From NCBI GenBank assembly GCA_002898675.1, contig BEHW01000008.1, positions 1 to 33,322 on the forward strand: DNA of 33,322 nucleotides, read 5' to 3'. The DNA is from a bacterium HR20 (lineage in GTDB: Bacteria > Bacteroidota > Ignavibacteria > Kapaibacteriales > NICIL-2). Within the stretch, counting starts at the first letter, position 1, and every line of letters starts with the position of its first letter. A model generated the notes under the pieces. The model was not told where the DNA came from. It was given only the letters and a program-made list of their open reading frames with translations, and did not search any database. Below are positions 1 through 8,968 of this stretch, in pieces. A program made the position numbers and the translations under genes.

Positions 1-14
1 AACGGTAGGTGAAG

Positions 15-101
15 CGGAAGGAGAGGGATTCGAACCCTCGGTACCCTTTCGGGTACACACGCTTTCCAGGCGTGCCAGTTCAGCCACTCCTGCATCCTTC
101 C
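15..101 (-). tRNA. tRNA-Ser (anticodon GGA)
   Basis: Read on the minus strand, the 7-bp acceptor stem pairs GGAAGGA (101-95) with TCCTTCC (22-16), with discriminator G at 15. The anticodon loop CTGGAAA carries GGA at 67-65, which reads UCC/UCU. The T arm is GAGGG-TTCGAAT-CCCTC. A long variable arm with the perfect stem GTACCC/GGGTAC marks it as a class II tRNA, fitting serine. No CCA is encoded after the discriminator, so it must be added after transcription. The fold was done by eye. Confidence 0.96.
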
Positions 102-117
102 ACAACGATCAGTTGCA

Positions 118-146
118 AAAATACAGGGCACGTGCGAGCAGGTAAA
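118..146 (-). promoter_or_regulatory. Candidate promoter of the tRNA-Ser gene
   Basis: On the minus strand, TTTACC (146-141) and TATTTT (123-118) are separated by exactly 17 nt. Each matches the sigma-70 -35/-10 consensus at four of six positions. The -10-like box ends 16 nt before the tRNA 5' end. This is only a consensus match. FCB-group housekeeping promoters can differ from the E. coli pattern. Confidence 0.35.
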
Positions 147-176
147 TTCGCATGACCACTGACCGATGAGCCTTCC

Positions 177-1211
177 ATGCCCACACGACGGGATATCCTT
201 CGGTTGATAACTGCTGCGAGCCTCGTGCGGCGACCATTCCGCATGAAGGTCGAGGCGCGGCCGCCCCGTGCACTCATGCAGGGTGCAACGGTCGGCATCG
301 TAGCACCGGCAGGTCCAGTCGAGCTGCGTCAGCTCAAGCGAGGCATAGATTTTTTTGAGTCGCTCGGTCTGCGCGTTGTTCTCGGACGATTCCTCAACAG
401 TGGCAGTGGGTACCTTGCAGCGCCGGATCGCGACCGAGCTGCCGAGCTGATGGACTTCCTGTTACGTCCGGACATTGACGCAGTCATTGCAGCGCGCGGT
501 GGATATGGTGTGCTCCGCATTTTACCGGCACTCGACTATGCTGCGCTGGAACAGTGCAACAAACCGGTCATCGGCTATAGCGACATTACCGCGCTCCTGG
601 TGACCCTTTACCAGCGGACAGGGCTGATCACCTTCCACGGACCAATGGCATCGAGCCAATTCGATACGACCACGGCAGGTTCATTCTTGGCTACGCTCTT
701 CCGCTTCGCCTCGGAGCAGAACACCCCCACGGAAATGCAACTAACCTACAGCGATGCATCGTTCCTCCCCGTTGTTTCGGGCGTGGCAGAGGGAATACTC
801 CTCGGCGGAAACTTGAGTGTTTTTTGCTCCCTGCTAGGAACGCCGTTCGAACCAGATACACGCGAGTGCATCCTCTTTTTCGAAGACGTTGGCGAAGAGC
901 CATACAAAGTTGATCGTATGCTGACTCAGCTTGCATTGGCAGGGAAGTTCGATGGCATCCGAGGGATGGTACTCGGCGCGTTTAGTAAGCAGTCACCTCG
1001 TGCTATAGAGTCCACTGGTGAGTCAACAGGCACAGCAATCGCAGACATCGCAGCCGAGCACTGCGCACGGCGTGGCATCCCATTGTTGGCGAACTTTCCC
1101 ATCGGGCACATCGAAAGTAAAATCACCTTACCGATAGGCTGCCGTGCTCGGCTCGACGCGCAAGGACGGACGCTCCAAATCCTCGAAGCACCAGTAACAC
1201 TTGCCCGATGA
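177..1211 (+). CDS. LD-carboxypeptidase (peptidase family S66, LdcA-like)
   Basis: A 344-residue S66-family serine peptidase. The family cleaves the L,D bond that releases terminal D-Ala from muropeptide tetrapeptides during peptidoglycan recycling. Visible hallmarks are the N-terminal strand TVGIVAPAG, the RGGYG loop, GYSDIT with the presumed nucleophilic serine, EDVGEEPYKVDRML with the catalytic glutamate, and GHIESKITLPIG with the catalytic histidine near the C-terminus. The length is normal for the family. The first residues, TRRDILRLITAASLV, resemble a Tat motif, but the hydrophobic stretch is very short and is followed by two arginines, so export is doubtful. Translation may instead begin at the ATG at 243, just before the conserved domain. 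No clear Shine-Dalgarno decides this. It stands alone, with about 100 bases before the next gene. Confidence 0.9.
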   Translation: MPTRRDILRLITAASLVRRPFRMKVEARPPRALMQGATVGIVAPAGPVELRQLKRGIDFFESLGLRVVLGRFLNSGSGYLAAPDRDRAAELMDFLLRPDIDAVIAARGGYGVLRILPALDYAALEQCNKPVIGYSDITALLVTLYQRTGLITFHGPMASSQFDTTTAGSFLATLFRFASEQNTPTEMQLTYSDASFLPVVSGVAEGILLGGNLSVFCSLLGTPFEPDTRECILFFEDVGEEPYKVDRMLTQLALAGKFDGIRGMVLGAFSKQSPRAIESTGESTGTAIADIAAEHCARRGIPLLANFPIGHIESKITLPIGCRARLDAQGRTLQILEAPVTLAR

Positions 1212-1314
1212 TGATACAAAAACCAGAAGATTCGTGTTATTATTGCGCAATTGTTGCGCCAAGGTTTCGTTACACAGCAGGCGAAGTGTGTTCCGAAAAA
1301 ACTCCGGAGAAACG

Positions 1315-4300
1315 ATGATGCATCTATTCCGTGTTGTAGTGCTACTAGCTCCAGTACTCGCTCTCACCCTGACAGGGCAGACGTTTACGTTGATTGACGC
1401 TGACGTCTCGGCATTTCCCCGGGTCCGCTCACAGTTTATCGCGCTCGATCAAGCGGGCTACCAATACCAGAACCTCCAACCAAGCGACTTCTTGGTCCGA
1501 GAAAATGGGCGCTCGATGCAAGCTACCCTCCAAGTGACGTGTGAAGAATCCAAAGATGACCCAACCGCGAACATCGTCCTCATCGTAGACCGAAGTAGTT
1601 CGATGCTCGAAATCGTTGACCAAAATACCAAGGAAACTCGCTGGGACTGGGTCAAGGAGGGAGTGCGTGAATTCGTCACACAATTTCCATTCAACCCTCC
1701 CTCGTCGGTTGCGCTGGTTTCCTTCGCTGGCGATGCAAACTTGGAAAGCGACTTTCGCACCTCAGCCCAGCCGATCATTGATGCGATGGCACGCATTCTC
1801 CCGCAAGGTTCGACCAAGTACGACCCACCACTCCTGGACTCCCTGATTGGAGCGATCAAACTGCTCTCCCAAAAGCCGCGAGAGATTCGGCGGATCATCG
1901 TCTTCTTGACCGATGGGCAGCCTGATACGCAACCAAGCACCGATACCATTATCGCACGCTGTCGCCGGGAAGGGATTACCTTTTACGCAATTACCGTCGG
2001 CTTGAACATGAATAGCGACTTAGATCGCATTGCGCGTGCAACCGGTGGCAAAACATTCGCCGTCTTTTCTAAAGAGCGACTCAAGGAAATCTACCGCTTG
2101 ATAGCACTGGAAGCGGTCATCCGCTACAAGTGCTATCTCGAGTGGATCGCGCCCTGGAGCTGCTCTGAACAAGAGCGCATCAGGAATGTTGCGGTGACCT
2201 TTTACCGCCCGAACCCACCGATCAATGCAACGCTCCAATATGTTGCGCCATCCCAATCATTGGCTCGGTTGGATGTGCAACCGCAGGTAGCCTACATGGG
2301 TAACCCCAACCCAGGAAATTCCACGACGTTGAAGCTCACAGTCAAAGCCATTGGCGCGCCAATGACGATCACCGCTCTCCCGATCGTTCCGGCTGGCTAC
2401 TTTACGATTGTGGATATGGCAGGGAAAACGCTACCATTTACACTGCAACCGGGCGAGACATGGGAACCAACTGTACAGTTCACACAGCAAAGCTCCAAAC
2501 AATTCCGACAGGCAACACTCACGTTCGATGGGACCCCCTGCCCAACGTCTATTTCGCTCATCGGCGGAGTTTCCCGAGCGATTGTCATCGCTCCTAATGG
2601 AGGTGAACTATTCTCCACTTGCGACTCGGTAGATATCCGCTGGGCAGGAGTCGAACCCACGCAAGGAGTCAACATCTACTACGCAACCAATGGAGATCAA
2701 CCATCGCCAAGTTGGCAACTGATCGCCCAGAACGTCGTTGGTTTCTCCTACCGATGGAAGCCACCACAACCTGGGCAACGCTACCGTATTCGCGTTGTTG
2801 TACCTCCAGATTCAGCGTACCAATGGGCACAGCAAGTCGGGGGAGCAGCGTTCGATACATGCCGCTCGATCGCGCTCGACTCCCGGCAGATGTACGTCCA
2901 CGTCGCAGGAACGTTTACGAACTCCGCAAGCATCAACGGCACAACTCTGACCAGTGCTGGCGAAAGTGATATGTTCGTCGCGCGCTTTGATACCGACGGT
3001 AATCTAATTTGGGCTCGCTCGGGTGGCGGCAACCGTACCGATAACGGCTGTTGCCTGGCACTCGACGGTAACGACAACATCTACGTCGCTGGTATCATCC
3101 GCAGTGGTAGTGCCCAGTTTGGTGCGGTGACGGTCAACAAGCTCAGCACGCTCGATGTAACGAACGCGTTCATTGCGCTCTATAACCCTGCGGGCAATGC
3201 TGTCCAAGTCGCGCTCGGAGGAGGCTCCTCAACGACTTCGTGCGAAGTGTACGTTGACTCCATCGGATATTCTGCTGGCTCGATTTACCTCTACGGACGC
3301 TTCAAGGGGCGGTTGCAGTTCTCGACAACACCGAACGTATTCATCAACAGCGTCAATCAAAATCAGTTTGATCGCTTCACAGCAGTCTTCAACACCTCAC
3401 TGGCAGTGACGAGCCTTCAGCGTACGTATCTGGCTGCGCCGTATACCAAAGCCAGCGTGCGCGACAACAACGGGAATCGCTACGAAACAGGCGGCTTTTC
3501 GACACAGCTTCGGAGTGGTTCTATCACACTCACGAGCCGCGGCGGCACGGACGCTTACGTCCGGAAGTTTGGCTACATCCCTGGCTCGGAAGATGTCAGC
3601 GACACAACGTTTCGCGTTCAATCACCGCTTGTTCGCTTCCGTTCCGCGACACTCGATGTCGGCTCCATTGCCGTCGGGAACGCAGCTAGTCAGGTCTTCA
3701 GCGGGGTCCTCTGTAATGAAGGTGAGATTCCCGTCATCATCAGCACAATGACCTTTTCTGGCCCCAACGCAGCGCAATTTCAACTGGTGTCCAATTGGAC
3801 AAACTACGTCCTCAAGCCGGGCGAATGCATCAGCGTCGAGATTCTCTTCACCCCTGCGTTTGAAGGTCAGCACACCGCAACGCTGACTGTCACTGGCAAC
3901 TGTGGCTCACCTGCAACAGCCGCTGTTAGCGGGCTTGGACTTCCTCCATGCCGCTATACGTTAACTGCACCGCCGACACTCATCGCAAGTGTTGGGCTCT
4001 CCAAGCAAGTGCAGGCACTCTGCTTGGTCCGTAACGATGGCCCAGAGCCGCTCAGCGGTACAATCAAGCTGCTCAACGATCCAACCAACGCATTTTCTGC
4101 GACTATCCCCGCAACTGGATGCACAATTGATGCAGCAACTGGATGCCCGTTCACCGTCGCGCCCAATCAATGCTTGACGGTTGACATCACATTTACGCCT
4201 TCGATTGCCGGCATTCAAACGGCACAGCTCCAAATCGAGTTTCCTGAAAAATGCGGGGGCATAGGGCAGCAATCTGTCACAGGAATTGGCATTGCTCCTC

Positions 4301-5934
4301 TATTCGAGCTTACCGTCCCAACATTTGGCGATAAACGCGTCTTGACCACAACCGCACTCCAAGCGCAGCTCCGCAACACCAACGATACGCTCGACGGTAT
4401 CGTCAAAGAGATCAGATTCCGCAATGGCGCCAATCCGCACTTTGCACTCTCGAATGTGCCGCAGCTACCCATTCGCGTTCCAGCAGGTGGCTCACTTACC
4501 TTCGATGTCACGTTCACACCGCAAACGGAAGGCGATCTCAGTGAAGTTATTGAAGCAGTCATCGAGGGTGTCGTTGATCCTGTTGCAGCGACCACGAGCG
4601 GGCGCGGCATTCTGCCGAAGATCCAAGCAGCCGACGTTACATTTCAACCCACACCCGTCGGTGTCGTCTCAGCTGAGATTGGGTCACTTGTCATTCGTAA
4701 CACGAGCCAAACTGCCCCACTGGCCATCAAGAGCATTTCAACGCCAAGCACGACAAGCTTCTGGTTCCAAACACCTCCTGTCACTCCGCAGGTGATTGCA
4801 CTCGGCGATTCGCTGGTGATCCCGGTGCAGTTCCGCCCCGCACAACCAGGACTCAACACCGCGACCGTGACAATCATTTCCGATGCTGCCCCAGGCCCGA
4901 ATCCCAACCCAGACGCAACGACAACGGTAACCCTGAGCGGCATTGGGCTTGCTCTCTCGATCAGCACACCGCAAGACTTCGGTGATGTCCTGCTGTGTGA
5001 AACGAGCGTCTCACGCGTGATCACCATCACAAACCCAGGCACACAGGATGAAACTATCCACGTTACTGCGCAAGGCGACACCGATGCATTCACAATCACT
5101 GCCTCAGATACCATCATTCGTCCAGGTGGCACTGCCACGATTACCGTCGGATATATCCCCTCGCCCGGGCAACGGACGATTACGCTTGTTATCACATCCC
5201 CAGCACTCCCGCAGCCATACCGCATTACACTGACAGCAGTTGGCGTTACTCGCACCTTCGAGCTTGCCGTCGGGGATGCAAACATTGACGTTGGTCAGAT
5301 ACGACCAGTCACAATCCGATTTGCAACGACACCAGATGCAGGCTCACTTGTGCAACGGATTCGCCTGCAGCTTACGTACAAAACCACCGCAGTCGAGATC
5401 GACGATAGACAATTCCAGACTCTCCAAAACGGCTGGACGTGGTCGCTCCAACACACACCTACCGGCGCGATACTCGAAGGAACCAGTGCAATAGGCCTCA
5501 CAACCGGCTCGCTCGAATTGCAAGTGCCGTTTGCAACCTACATCAGCACTGAGTTGATCCAATCTGTCGTACCAACCTTGCTCAATGCCAGCGATTACCC
5601 ATGCTTGGTAGTGCAGCCGAGGACCGGAACTATCCGCATTCCCTACTACTGCGCCCAAGAATCCCGCCAGGTCGTGTTGGTTGGCCCGACGACATTTTCC
5701 ATCCATCAAGATGGCAGCAACGTTGTGATTTTCCTGACCATCGGTGAAGACATTCCATATCGGCTTGATGTCTTCTCTGCTGCTGGAATGCATATCGCTC
5801 GCCTGGCCGAGGGGGATCACCGAGGGAGCTACACCATCACTGTCAGTAGCGACGTACTCCCGAGCGGTGCGTTCTTTGTGCGATTGTGGACACCACTTCA
5901 GACAACGGTGCAACCAATGTTGATTGCTCGGTAA
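1315..5934 (+). CDS. Secreted vWA / ASH-repeat protein with T9SS-type sorting domain
   Basis: A 1539-residue exported protein. The ATG at 1315 is chosen because GGAG at 1306-1309 precedes it and it begins a signal peptide (MMHLFRVVVLLAPVLALTL). The frame is open back to 1201, but that start would run into the upstream gene. Domains in order: a von Willebrand A domain at about 87-265 with MIDAS residues D92-x-S94-x-S96, T167 and D200; an ASH-like beta domain; a PNGGE-type beta module at about 420-500; SBBP/beta-propeller-like repeats at about 510-760 (DGNLIWARSGGG, DGNDNIYVAG); several HYDIN/ASH repeats at about 775-1310; a cohesin-like module at about 1315-1440; and, in the last 80 residues, a domain with the LDVFSAAG...LPSGAFFVRL pattern of type IX sorting domains. 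The likely role is a cell-surface adhesive or structural protein. Its ligand cannot be read from sequence. It is followed by a strong terminator and appears monocistronic. Confidence 0.88.
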   Translation: MMHLFRVVVLLAPVLALTLTGQTFTLIDADVSAFPRVRSQFIALDQAGYQYQNLQPSDFLVRENGRSMQATLQVTCEESKDDPTANIVLIVDRSSSMLEIVDQNTKETRWDWVKEGVREFVTQFPFNPPSSVALVSFAGDANLESDFRTSAQPIIDAMARILPQGSTKYDPPLLDSLIGAIKLLSQKPREIRRIIVFLTDGQPDTQPSTDTIIARCRREGITFYAITVGLNMNSDLDRIARATGGKTFAVFSKERLKEIYRLIALEAVIRYKCYLEWIAPWSCSEQERIRNVAVTFYRPNPPINATLQYVAPSQSLARLDVQPQVAYMGNPNPGNSTTLKLTVKAIGAPMTITALPIVPAGYFTIVDMAGKTLPFTLQPGETWEPTVQFTQQSSKQFRQATLTFDGTPCPTSISLIGGVSRAIVIAPNGGELFSTCDSVDIRWAGVEPTQGVNIYYATNGDQPSPSWQLIAQNVVGFSYRWKPPQPGQRYRIRVVVPPDSAYQWAQQVGGAAFDTCRSIALDSRQMYVHVAGTFTNSASINGTTLTSAGESDMFVARFDTDGNLIWARSGGGNRTDNGCCLALDGNDNIYVAGIIRSGSAQFGAVTVNKLSTLDVTNAFIALYNPAGNAVQVALGGGSSTTSCEVYVDSIGYSAGSIYLYGRFKGRLQFSTTPNVFINSVNQNQFDRFTAVFNTSLAVTSLQRTYLAAPYTKASVRDNNGNRYETGGFSTQLRSGSITLTSRGGTDAYVRKFGYIPGSEDVSDTTFRVQSPLVRFRSATLDVGSIAVGNAASQVFSGVLCNEGEIPVIISTMTFSGPNAAQFQLVSNWTNYVLKPGECISVEILFTPAFEGQHTATLTVTGNCGSPATAAVSGLGLPPCRYTLTAPPTLIASVGLSKQVQALCLVRNDGPEPLSGTIKLLNDPTNAFSATIPATGCTIDAATGCPFTVAPNQCLTVDITFTPSIAGIQTAQLQIEFPEKCGGIGQQSVTGIGIAPLFELTVPTFGDKRVLTTTALQAQLRNTNDTLDGIVKEIRFRNGANPHFALSNVPQLPIRVPAGGSLTFDVTFTPQTEGDLSEVIEAVIEGVVDPVAATTSGRGILPKIQAADVTFQPTPVGVVSAEIGSLVIRNTSQTAPLAIKSISTPSTTSFWFQTPPVTPQVIALGDSLVIPVQFRPAQPGLNTATVTIISDAAPGPNPNPDATTTVTLSGIGLALSISTPQDFGDVLLCETSVSRVITITNPGTQDETIHVTAQGDTDAFTITASDTIIRPGGTATITVGYIPSPGQRTITLVITSPALPQPYRITLTAVGVTRTFELAVGDANIDVGQIRPVTIRFATTPDAGSLVQRIRLQLTYKTTAVEIDDRQFQTLQNGWTWSLQHTPTGAILEGTSAIGLTTGSLELQVPFATYISTELIQSVVPTLLNASDYPCLVVQPRTGTIRIPYYCAQESRQVVLVGPTTFSIHQDGSNVVIFLTIGEDIPYRLDVFSAAGMHIARLAEGDHRGSYTITVSSDVLPSGAFFVRLWTPLQTTVQPMLIAR

Positions 5935-5965
5935 CTTCGACTTCGAGTACGCAGTGATTCTCCCG

Positions 5966-5998
5966 TGGGGCGAGCACATGCTCGCCCCATGCGTTTTT
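5966..5998 (+). terminator. Rho-independent terminator after the vWA/ASH gene
   Basis: Perfect 11-nt arms TGGGGCGAGCA and TGCTCGCCCCA (5966-5989) form a very GC-rich stem with a tight loop. A short spacer and five T residues (5994-5998) follow. It lies 32 nt past the stop codon and before the flagellar promoter, so it separates the two transcription units. Confidence 0.88.
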
Positions 5999-6013
5999 GC
6001 ACGAATCACGTCC

Positions 6014-6029
6014 TTGGCATACAACTTGC
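6014..6029 (+). promoter_or_regulatory. Sigma-54-type promoter of the flagellar rod/ring operon
   Basis: TTGGCATACAACTTGC carries the -24 GG (6016-6017) and -12 GC (6028-6029) exactly 10 nt apart, inside good matches to TTGGCA and TTGC. Initiation would fall near 6040, about 35 nt before the flgF start codon. It lies in the only sizeable gap before the cluster, just past a terminator. Sigma-54 control of rod, ring and hook genes is established in several bacterial groups. No sigma-54 activator gene lies in this window. Confidence 0.7.
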
Positions 6030-6074
6030 GGAGATTATGCTGGACAGGATGTCCCTTTTTCAATCTTTCGCAGG

Positions 6075-6857
6075 ATGCTCAAGGAACTCTACACCGCCGC
6101 GCTCGGCATGCTGCCGCAGCAAACGCGGCTCGAGATGACAGCTAACAACCTTGCCAACGCAAACACCGTTGGCTTCAAGCGGAGTGGGATCTTCGAGCAA
6201 TCGCTCATCGAGGCGCGCGAAAATCTGCTCAACGTCCGTGGGGATGCTGAAACCGAAGATCTTCCGATCAGCCAGTACGTAGATTTTCGCCCCGGCGCAC
6301 TCCAAAAAACTGGAAACCCGCTCGACCTCGCGCTCGATGGTGCCGATACCTTCTTTGTCGTCCTTGCTCAAGACGGCAGCGAGCATCTGACCCGCGCAGG
6401 CCACTTCACGCTGAACGATCAAGGGATGGTCATCACGCCGGACGGAAAGATGCTCCTGTCCACGAACGGTCCGATCCGCATCGAGCTCCCTCAGCAAGGC
6501 GACACCACCAACGGCGACACCGTTGCGCGGCAGATTCAAATCTCGCCGCAAGGTGAACTTCAACTCAACGGCCAGTTCGTTGCCCAGCTCCGCGTCGTGC
6601 AGGTTGGCAACCCTCAAACTCTCCAACGCTCGAGCAGCACGTGCTTCCAGCCCACCGATGATACCGACATCCGCGAGCTTGATGCTGCAACAATCCGTGT
6701 GCAGCAGGGATATCTGGAAGCTTCGAACGTCAACGTCGTCAGCGAATTGGTCTCGATGATTCAGCTTCAGCGCATGTTCGAGCTAGGACAAAAGGTTATC
6801 CAAACCAACGACGGTACGCTCGAACGTTCGATTGACATAGGACGCTTCACATCATAA
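6075..6857 (+). CDS. flgF: Flagellar basal-body rod protein FlgF
   Basis: A 260-residue proximal/distal rod protein of the FlgF/FlgG family, exported through the flagellar type III apparatus and assembled in the periplasmic rod. The ATG at 6075 is chosen because the rod-protein N-terminus starts there (LYTAALGMLPQQTRLEMTAN) and contains the family signature NNLANANTVGFKRS. The centre has the hook-basal-body core (FFVVLAQDGSEHLTRAGHF, NGPIRI). The C-terminus has GYLEASNVNVVSELVSMIQLQRMFE, the helix that packs the rod core. It is called FlgF rather than FlgG because it is the first of the tandem pair, diverges more from the FlgG consensus, and has a FlgF-like GPI segment. The frame is open upstream to 5997, but that would place the start before the promoter. 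flgG follows 20 nt later. Confidence 0.88.
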   Translation: MLKELYTAALGMLPQQTRLEMTANNLANANTVGFKRSGIFEQSLIEARENLLNVRGDAETEDLPISQYVDFRPGALQKTGNPLDLALDGADTFFVVLAQDGSEHLTRAGHFTLNDQGMVITPDGKMLLSTNGPIRIELPQQGDTTNGDTVARQIQISPQGELQLNGQFVAQLRVVQVGNPQTLQRSSSTCFQPTDDTDIRELDAATIRVQQGYLEASNVNVVSELVSMIQLQRMFELGQKVIQTNDGTLERSIDIGRFTS

Positions 6858-6877
6858 TCCCATGGAGGTAATCTGCA

Positions 6878-7669
6878 ATGGACAAAACGCTTACCACCGC
6901 AGCAACTGGATTGAGCGCTCAACAGCGCTTCGTCGAAGTAATCGCAAATAACTTAGCGAACGTCAATACAACGGCCTACAAAAAAGTACGCCACGTGTTC
7001 CAAGACCTTCTCTACGAAACGGTCCGCCCGATGGGAGTGACTGCCGCATCAGGTGTCGAGCCATTGCCAGACGTCCAGATCGGCAGCGGCACCGAACTTG
7101 TCGCTACAACACGCCAATTTGCGCAAGGTACGATTACCGAAACCGGCAACATGCTCGATCTTGCCATCAACGGTGAAGGCTTCTTCCAGGTCCTCCGCCC
7201 GGATAACACCATCGCATATACCCGTGATGGATCGTTTACCGTCAATCGCAACGGTGAGATCGTCACATCGCAAGGGTACTTCCTCGAGCCACGCATCACC
7301 GTTCCAGATAACGCAACCGAAATCCGCATCAGTCGTGATGGTATCGTTACCGCGATTGTCGATGGCAACCAAGCAGACGAACGCGAGATCGGGCGTATCA
7401 CGTTAGTACGCTTTGTCAATCCAGCTGGCTTACGCTCAGTTGGGGATAATCTCTTCCTGGCAACGAATGCATCCGGACCGCCTATTGAAGAGCAACCTGG
7501 CACCAACAATACGGGTGAACTTATCCAGGGACATCTGGAATCGTCCAACGTGGACTTAGTGCAGGAAATGGTGAACATGATCATCGCCCAGCGTGCCTAT
7601 GAGATCAACTCAAAGTCAGTCCAAACTGCCGACACGATTCTCGGTACAGCGGTCAATCTAAAACGGTAA
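6878..7669 (+). CDS. flgG: Flagellar distal rod protein FlgG
   Basis: A 263-residue distal rod subunit. The N-terminus LTTAATGLSAQQRFVEVIANNLANVNTTAYKK is the standard rod-protein signature. GTITETGNMLDLAINGEGFFQV and the C-terminal GHLESSNVDLVQEMVNMIIAQRAYE segment are near-consensus FlgG. The length fits the usual 260-262 residues. A strong Shine-Dalgarno GGAGG (6864-6868) lies 9 nt before the ATG, the best one in the cluster, which fits the need for more FlgG copies than FlgF. flgA follows after 4 nt. Confidence 0.96.
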   Translation: MDKTLTTAATGLSAQQRFVEVIANNLANVNTTAYKKVRHVFQDLLYETVRPMGVTAASGVEPLPDVQIGSGTELVATTRQFAQGTITETGNMLDLAINGEGFFQVLRPDNTIAYTRDGSFTVNRNGEIVTSQGYFLEPRITVPDNATEIRISRDGIVTAIVDGNQADEREIGRITLVRFVNPAGLRSVGDNLFLATNASGPPIEEQPGTNNTGELIQGHLESSNVDLVQEMVNMIIAQRAYEINSKSVQTADTILGTAVNLKR

Positions 7670-7673
7670 CGCT

Positions 7674-8402
7674 ATGCGGATCGGCGTACTCGTTGCAATT
7701 GTGTTCGTCTGTGGTGTTGCCAGCAATTATGCTGCGCAAACCGGCGGTTCCACGTTTTCTGCTACGACGTTACAGCGTGGGATCGAAGCGTACCTGCGCG
7801 AACAACTCGGTCCGGACGACGAAATCATGTTCCCCACCCCACTGCACGACATTCACTTCGACGAGCCGATGGTTGTCGCGCATTGCCGAAGTGTTGACCG
7901 TTTGGCTGGACGCACTGAAGTAGAACTTTCCTTCATTGCCGGCTCACGCCAGTTGCGCCGCATCCGCGTGCCAGTTGTCATCACAATCTACCGAATGGTG
8001 CCTATTGCCAAGCATGGGATGGAACGTGGCGCTGTTCTCACAAGCGACGACATCGCCTACGAGCGGAGAGATGCAACGCGGCTACTCGATCTTTTGCCAG
8101 ATTCGCTCGTTGGTCTGCGCCTTGCCCAGCCAGTGACCGCCGGCACTCCACTGCTCAAATCCCTACTGCTCGGCAGTGGCAGTGTCCGTAATGGCGAGCA
8201 AGTAACACTTGTTCTCCGCAGCGGTGCAATAGCAATTCGCACCCAAGCACGCACACTCCAGAGCGCTGAGGTTGGCAGAACTGTCAAGGTCCGCCGTGAT
8301 GATACCGGCGCCGTCTTCGTCGGCAGACTTACCAACGAAAAGACCGTTGTCGTCGAACTCGATCGCAGCAGTACACCAGAACTACGCTCGGAGGTACCAT
8401 GA
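7674..8402 (+). CDS. flgA: Flagellar P-ring assembly chaperone FlgA
   Basis: A 242-residue periplasmic protein with a signal peptide (MRIGVLVAIVFVCGVASNYA). It has the SAF-type module typical of FlgA in its middle (IAKHGMERGAVLTSDDIAYERRD...LVGLRLAQPVTAGTPLL) and a C-terminal beta domain (VTLVLRSGAIAIRTQARTLQ...GRTVKVRR). FlgA assists polymerisation of FlgI into the P ring. Its place between flgG and flgH resembles the order in deltaproteobacteria-type clusters rather than the separate, divergent flgA of enteric bacteria. The stop overlaps the flgH start in an ATGA, which suggests translational coupling. Confidence 0.93.
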   Translation: MRIGVLVAIVFVCGVASNYAAQTGGSTFSATTLQRGIEAYLREQLGPDDEIMFPTPLHDIHFDEPMVVAHCRSVDRLAGRTEVELSFIAGSRQLRRIRVPVVITIYRMVPIAKHGMERGAVLTSDDIAYERRDATRLLDLLPDSLVGLRLAQPVTAGTPLLKSLLLGSGSVRNGEQVTLVLRSGAIAIRTQARTLQSAEVGRTVKVRRDDTGAVFVGRLTNEKTVVVELDRSSTPELRSEVP

Positions 8403-8965
8403 CACTACGATTCATCGTGGCTCTGATCGTCAGCACTCTTGCGGCACATGCTCAGTTTGCTGAAAGCGCCACTCGATCGCTCTATTCCGACGTCAAAGCC
8501 TTCCGCAAAGGCGACGTCGTCACTATTCTGATTGTCGAGGATGCACAAGCAGATAACCAAGCAACAACCCAGAACAACACCTCGACGGACTTGAGCGTCC
8601 AGGCAAACGGTTCGCTCGGTAACACTCAGGGCAGCGCCAGTGCTGGCATCGGCACACAGAATAACTTCAGCGGGCGCGGAACCACCAACCGCTCCGAACG
8701 CATCCGTGCAAAGCTGACAGCTCGCATCACCGATGCATCGAACCTCAATGCGCTCAAAATCGAAGGCACACGAACGGTGAGCATCAACGGCGAGACCCAA
8801 ACCATTACGCTCAGAGGTTCTGTCCGCTTTGTGGATATCAACCCCGATAACACCGTCTATTCGTACCAGATTGCCGACCTTGTCCTCATCTACAACGGCG
8901 ACGGCGTCATCTCGAAAGCCCAAGAGCCAGGTCTCTTCACCAAGTTCTTGCGATTCCTTTTCTGA
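8399..8965 (+). CDS. flgH: Flagellar L-ring protein FlgH (no lipobox cysteine)
   Basis: A 188-residue L-ring subunit of the outer membrane. It matches the FlgH pattern: SLYSDVKAFRKGDVVTILIVEDAQADNQA, a Ser/Asn/Gly-rich centre, then LTARITDASNLNALKIEGTRTVSINGE and VRFVDINPDNTVYSYQIADL. The N-terminus is a signal peptide ending at AAHA, which looks like a signal peptidase I site. The whole protein contains no cysteine, so it cannot be lipidated as classical FlgH is. It starts in the ATGA overlap with flgA and ends directly before flgI. Confidence 0.93.
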   Translation: MTLRFIVALIVSTLAAHAQFAESATRSLYSDVKAFRKGDVVTILIVEDAQADNQATTQNNTSTDLSVQANGSLGNTQGSASAGIGTQNNFSGRGTTNRSERIRAKLTARITDASNLNALKIEGTRTVSINGETQTITLRGSVRFVDINPDNTVYSYQIADLVLIYNGDGVISKAQEPGLFTKFLRFLF

Positions 8966-8968
8966 GTG

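Noticed and set aside
1212..1314. 103-nt gap before the vWA gene searched for a promoter or terminator
   Set aside because: Only the GGAG ribosome site is convincing. TTGCGC repeats there do not form a good stem or a promoter pair.
4110..4146. Direct repeat GCAACTGGATGC in two copies
   Set aside because: It encodes a repeated ATGC in a beta module. A single short pair inside coding DNA does not indicate a mobile or regulatory element.
5344..6063. 239-codon minus-strand frame across the end of the vWA/ASH gene and the terminator
   Set aside because: It is antisense to the sorting domain, runs through the terminator hairpin and shows no protein features.
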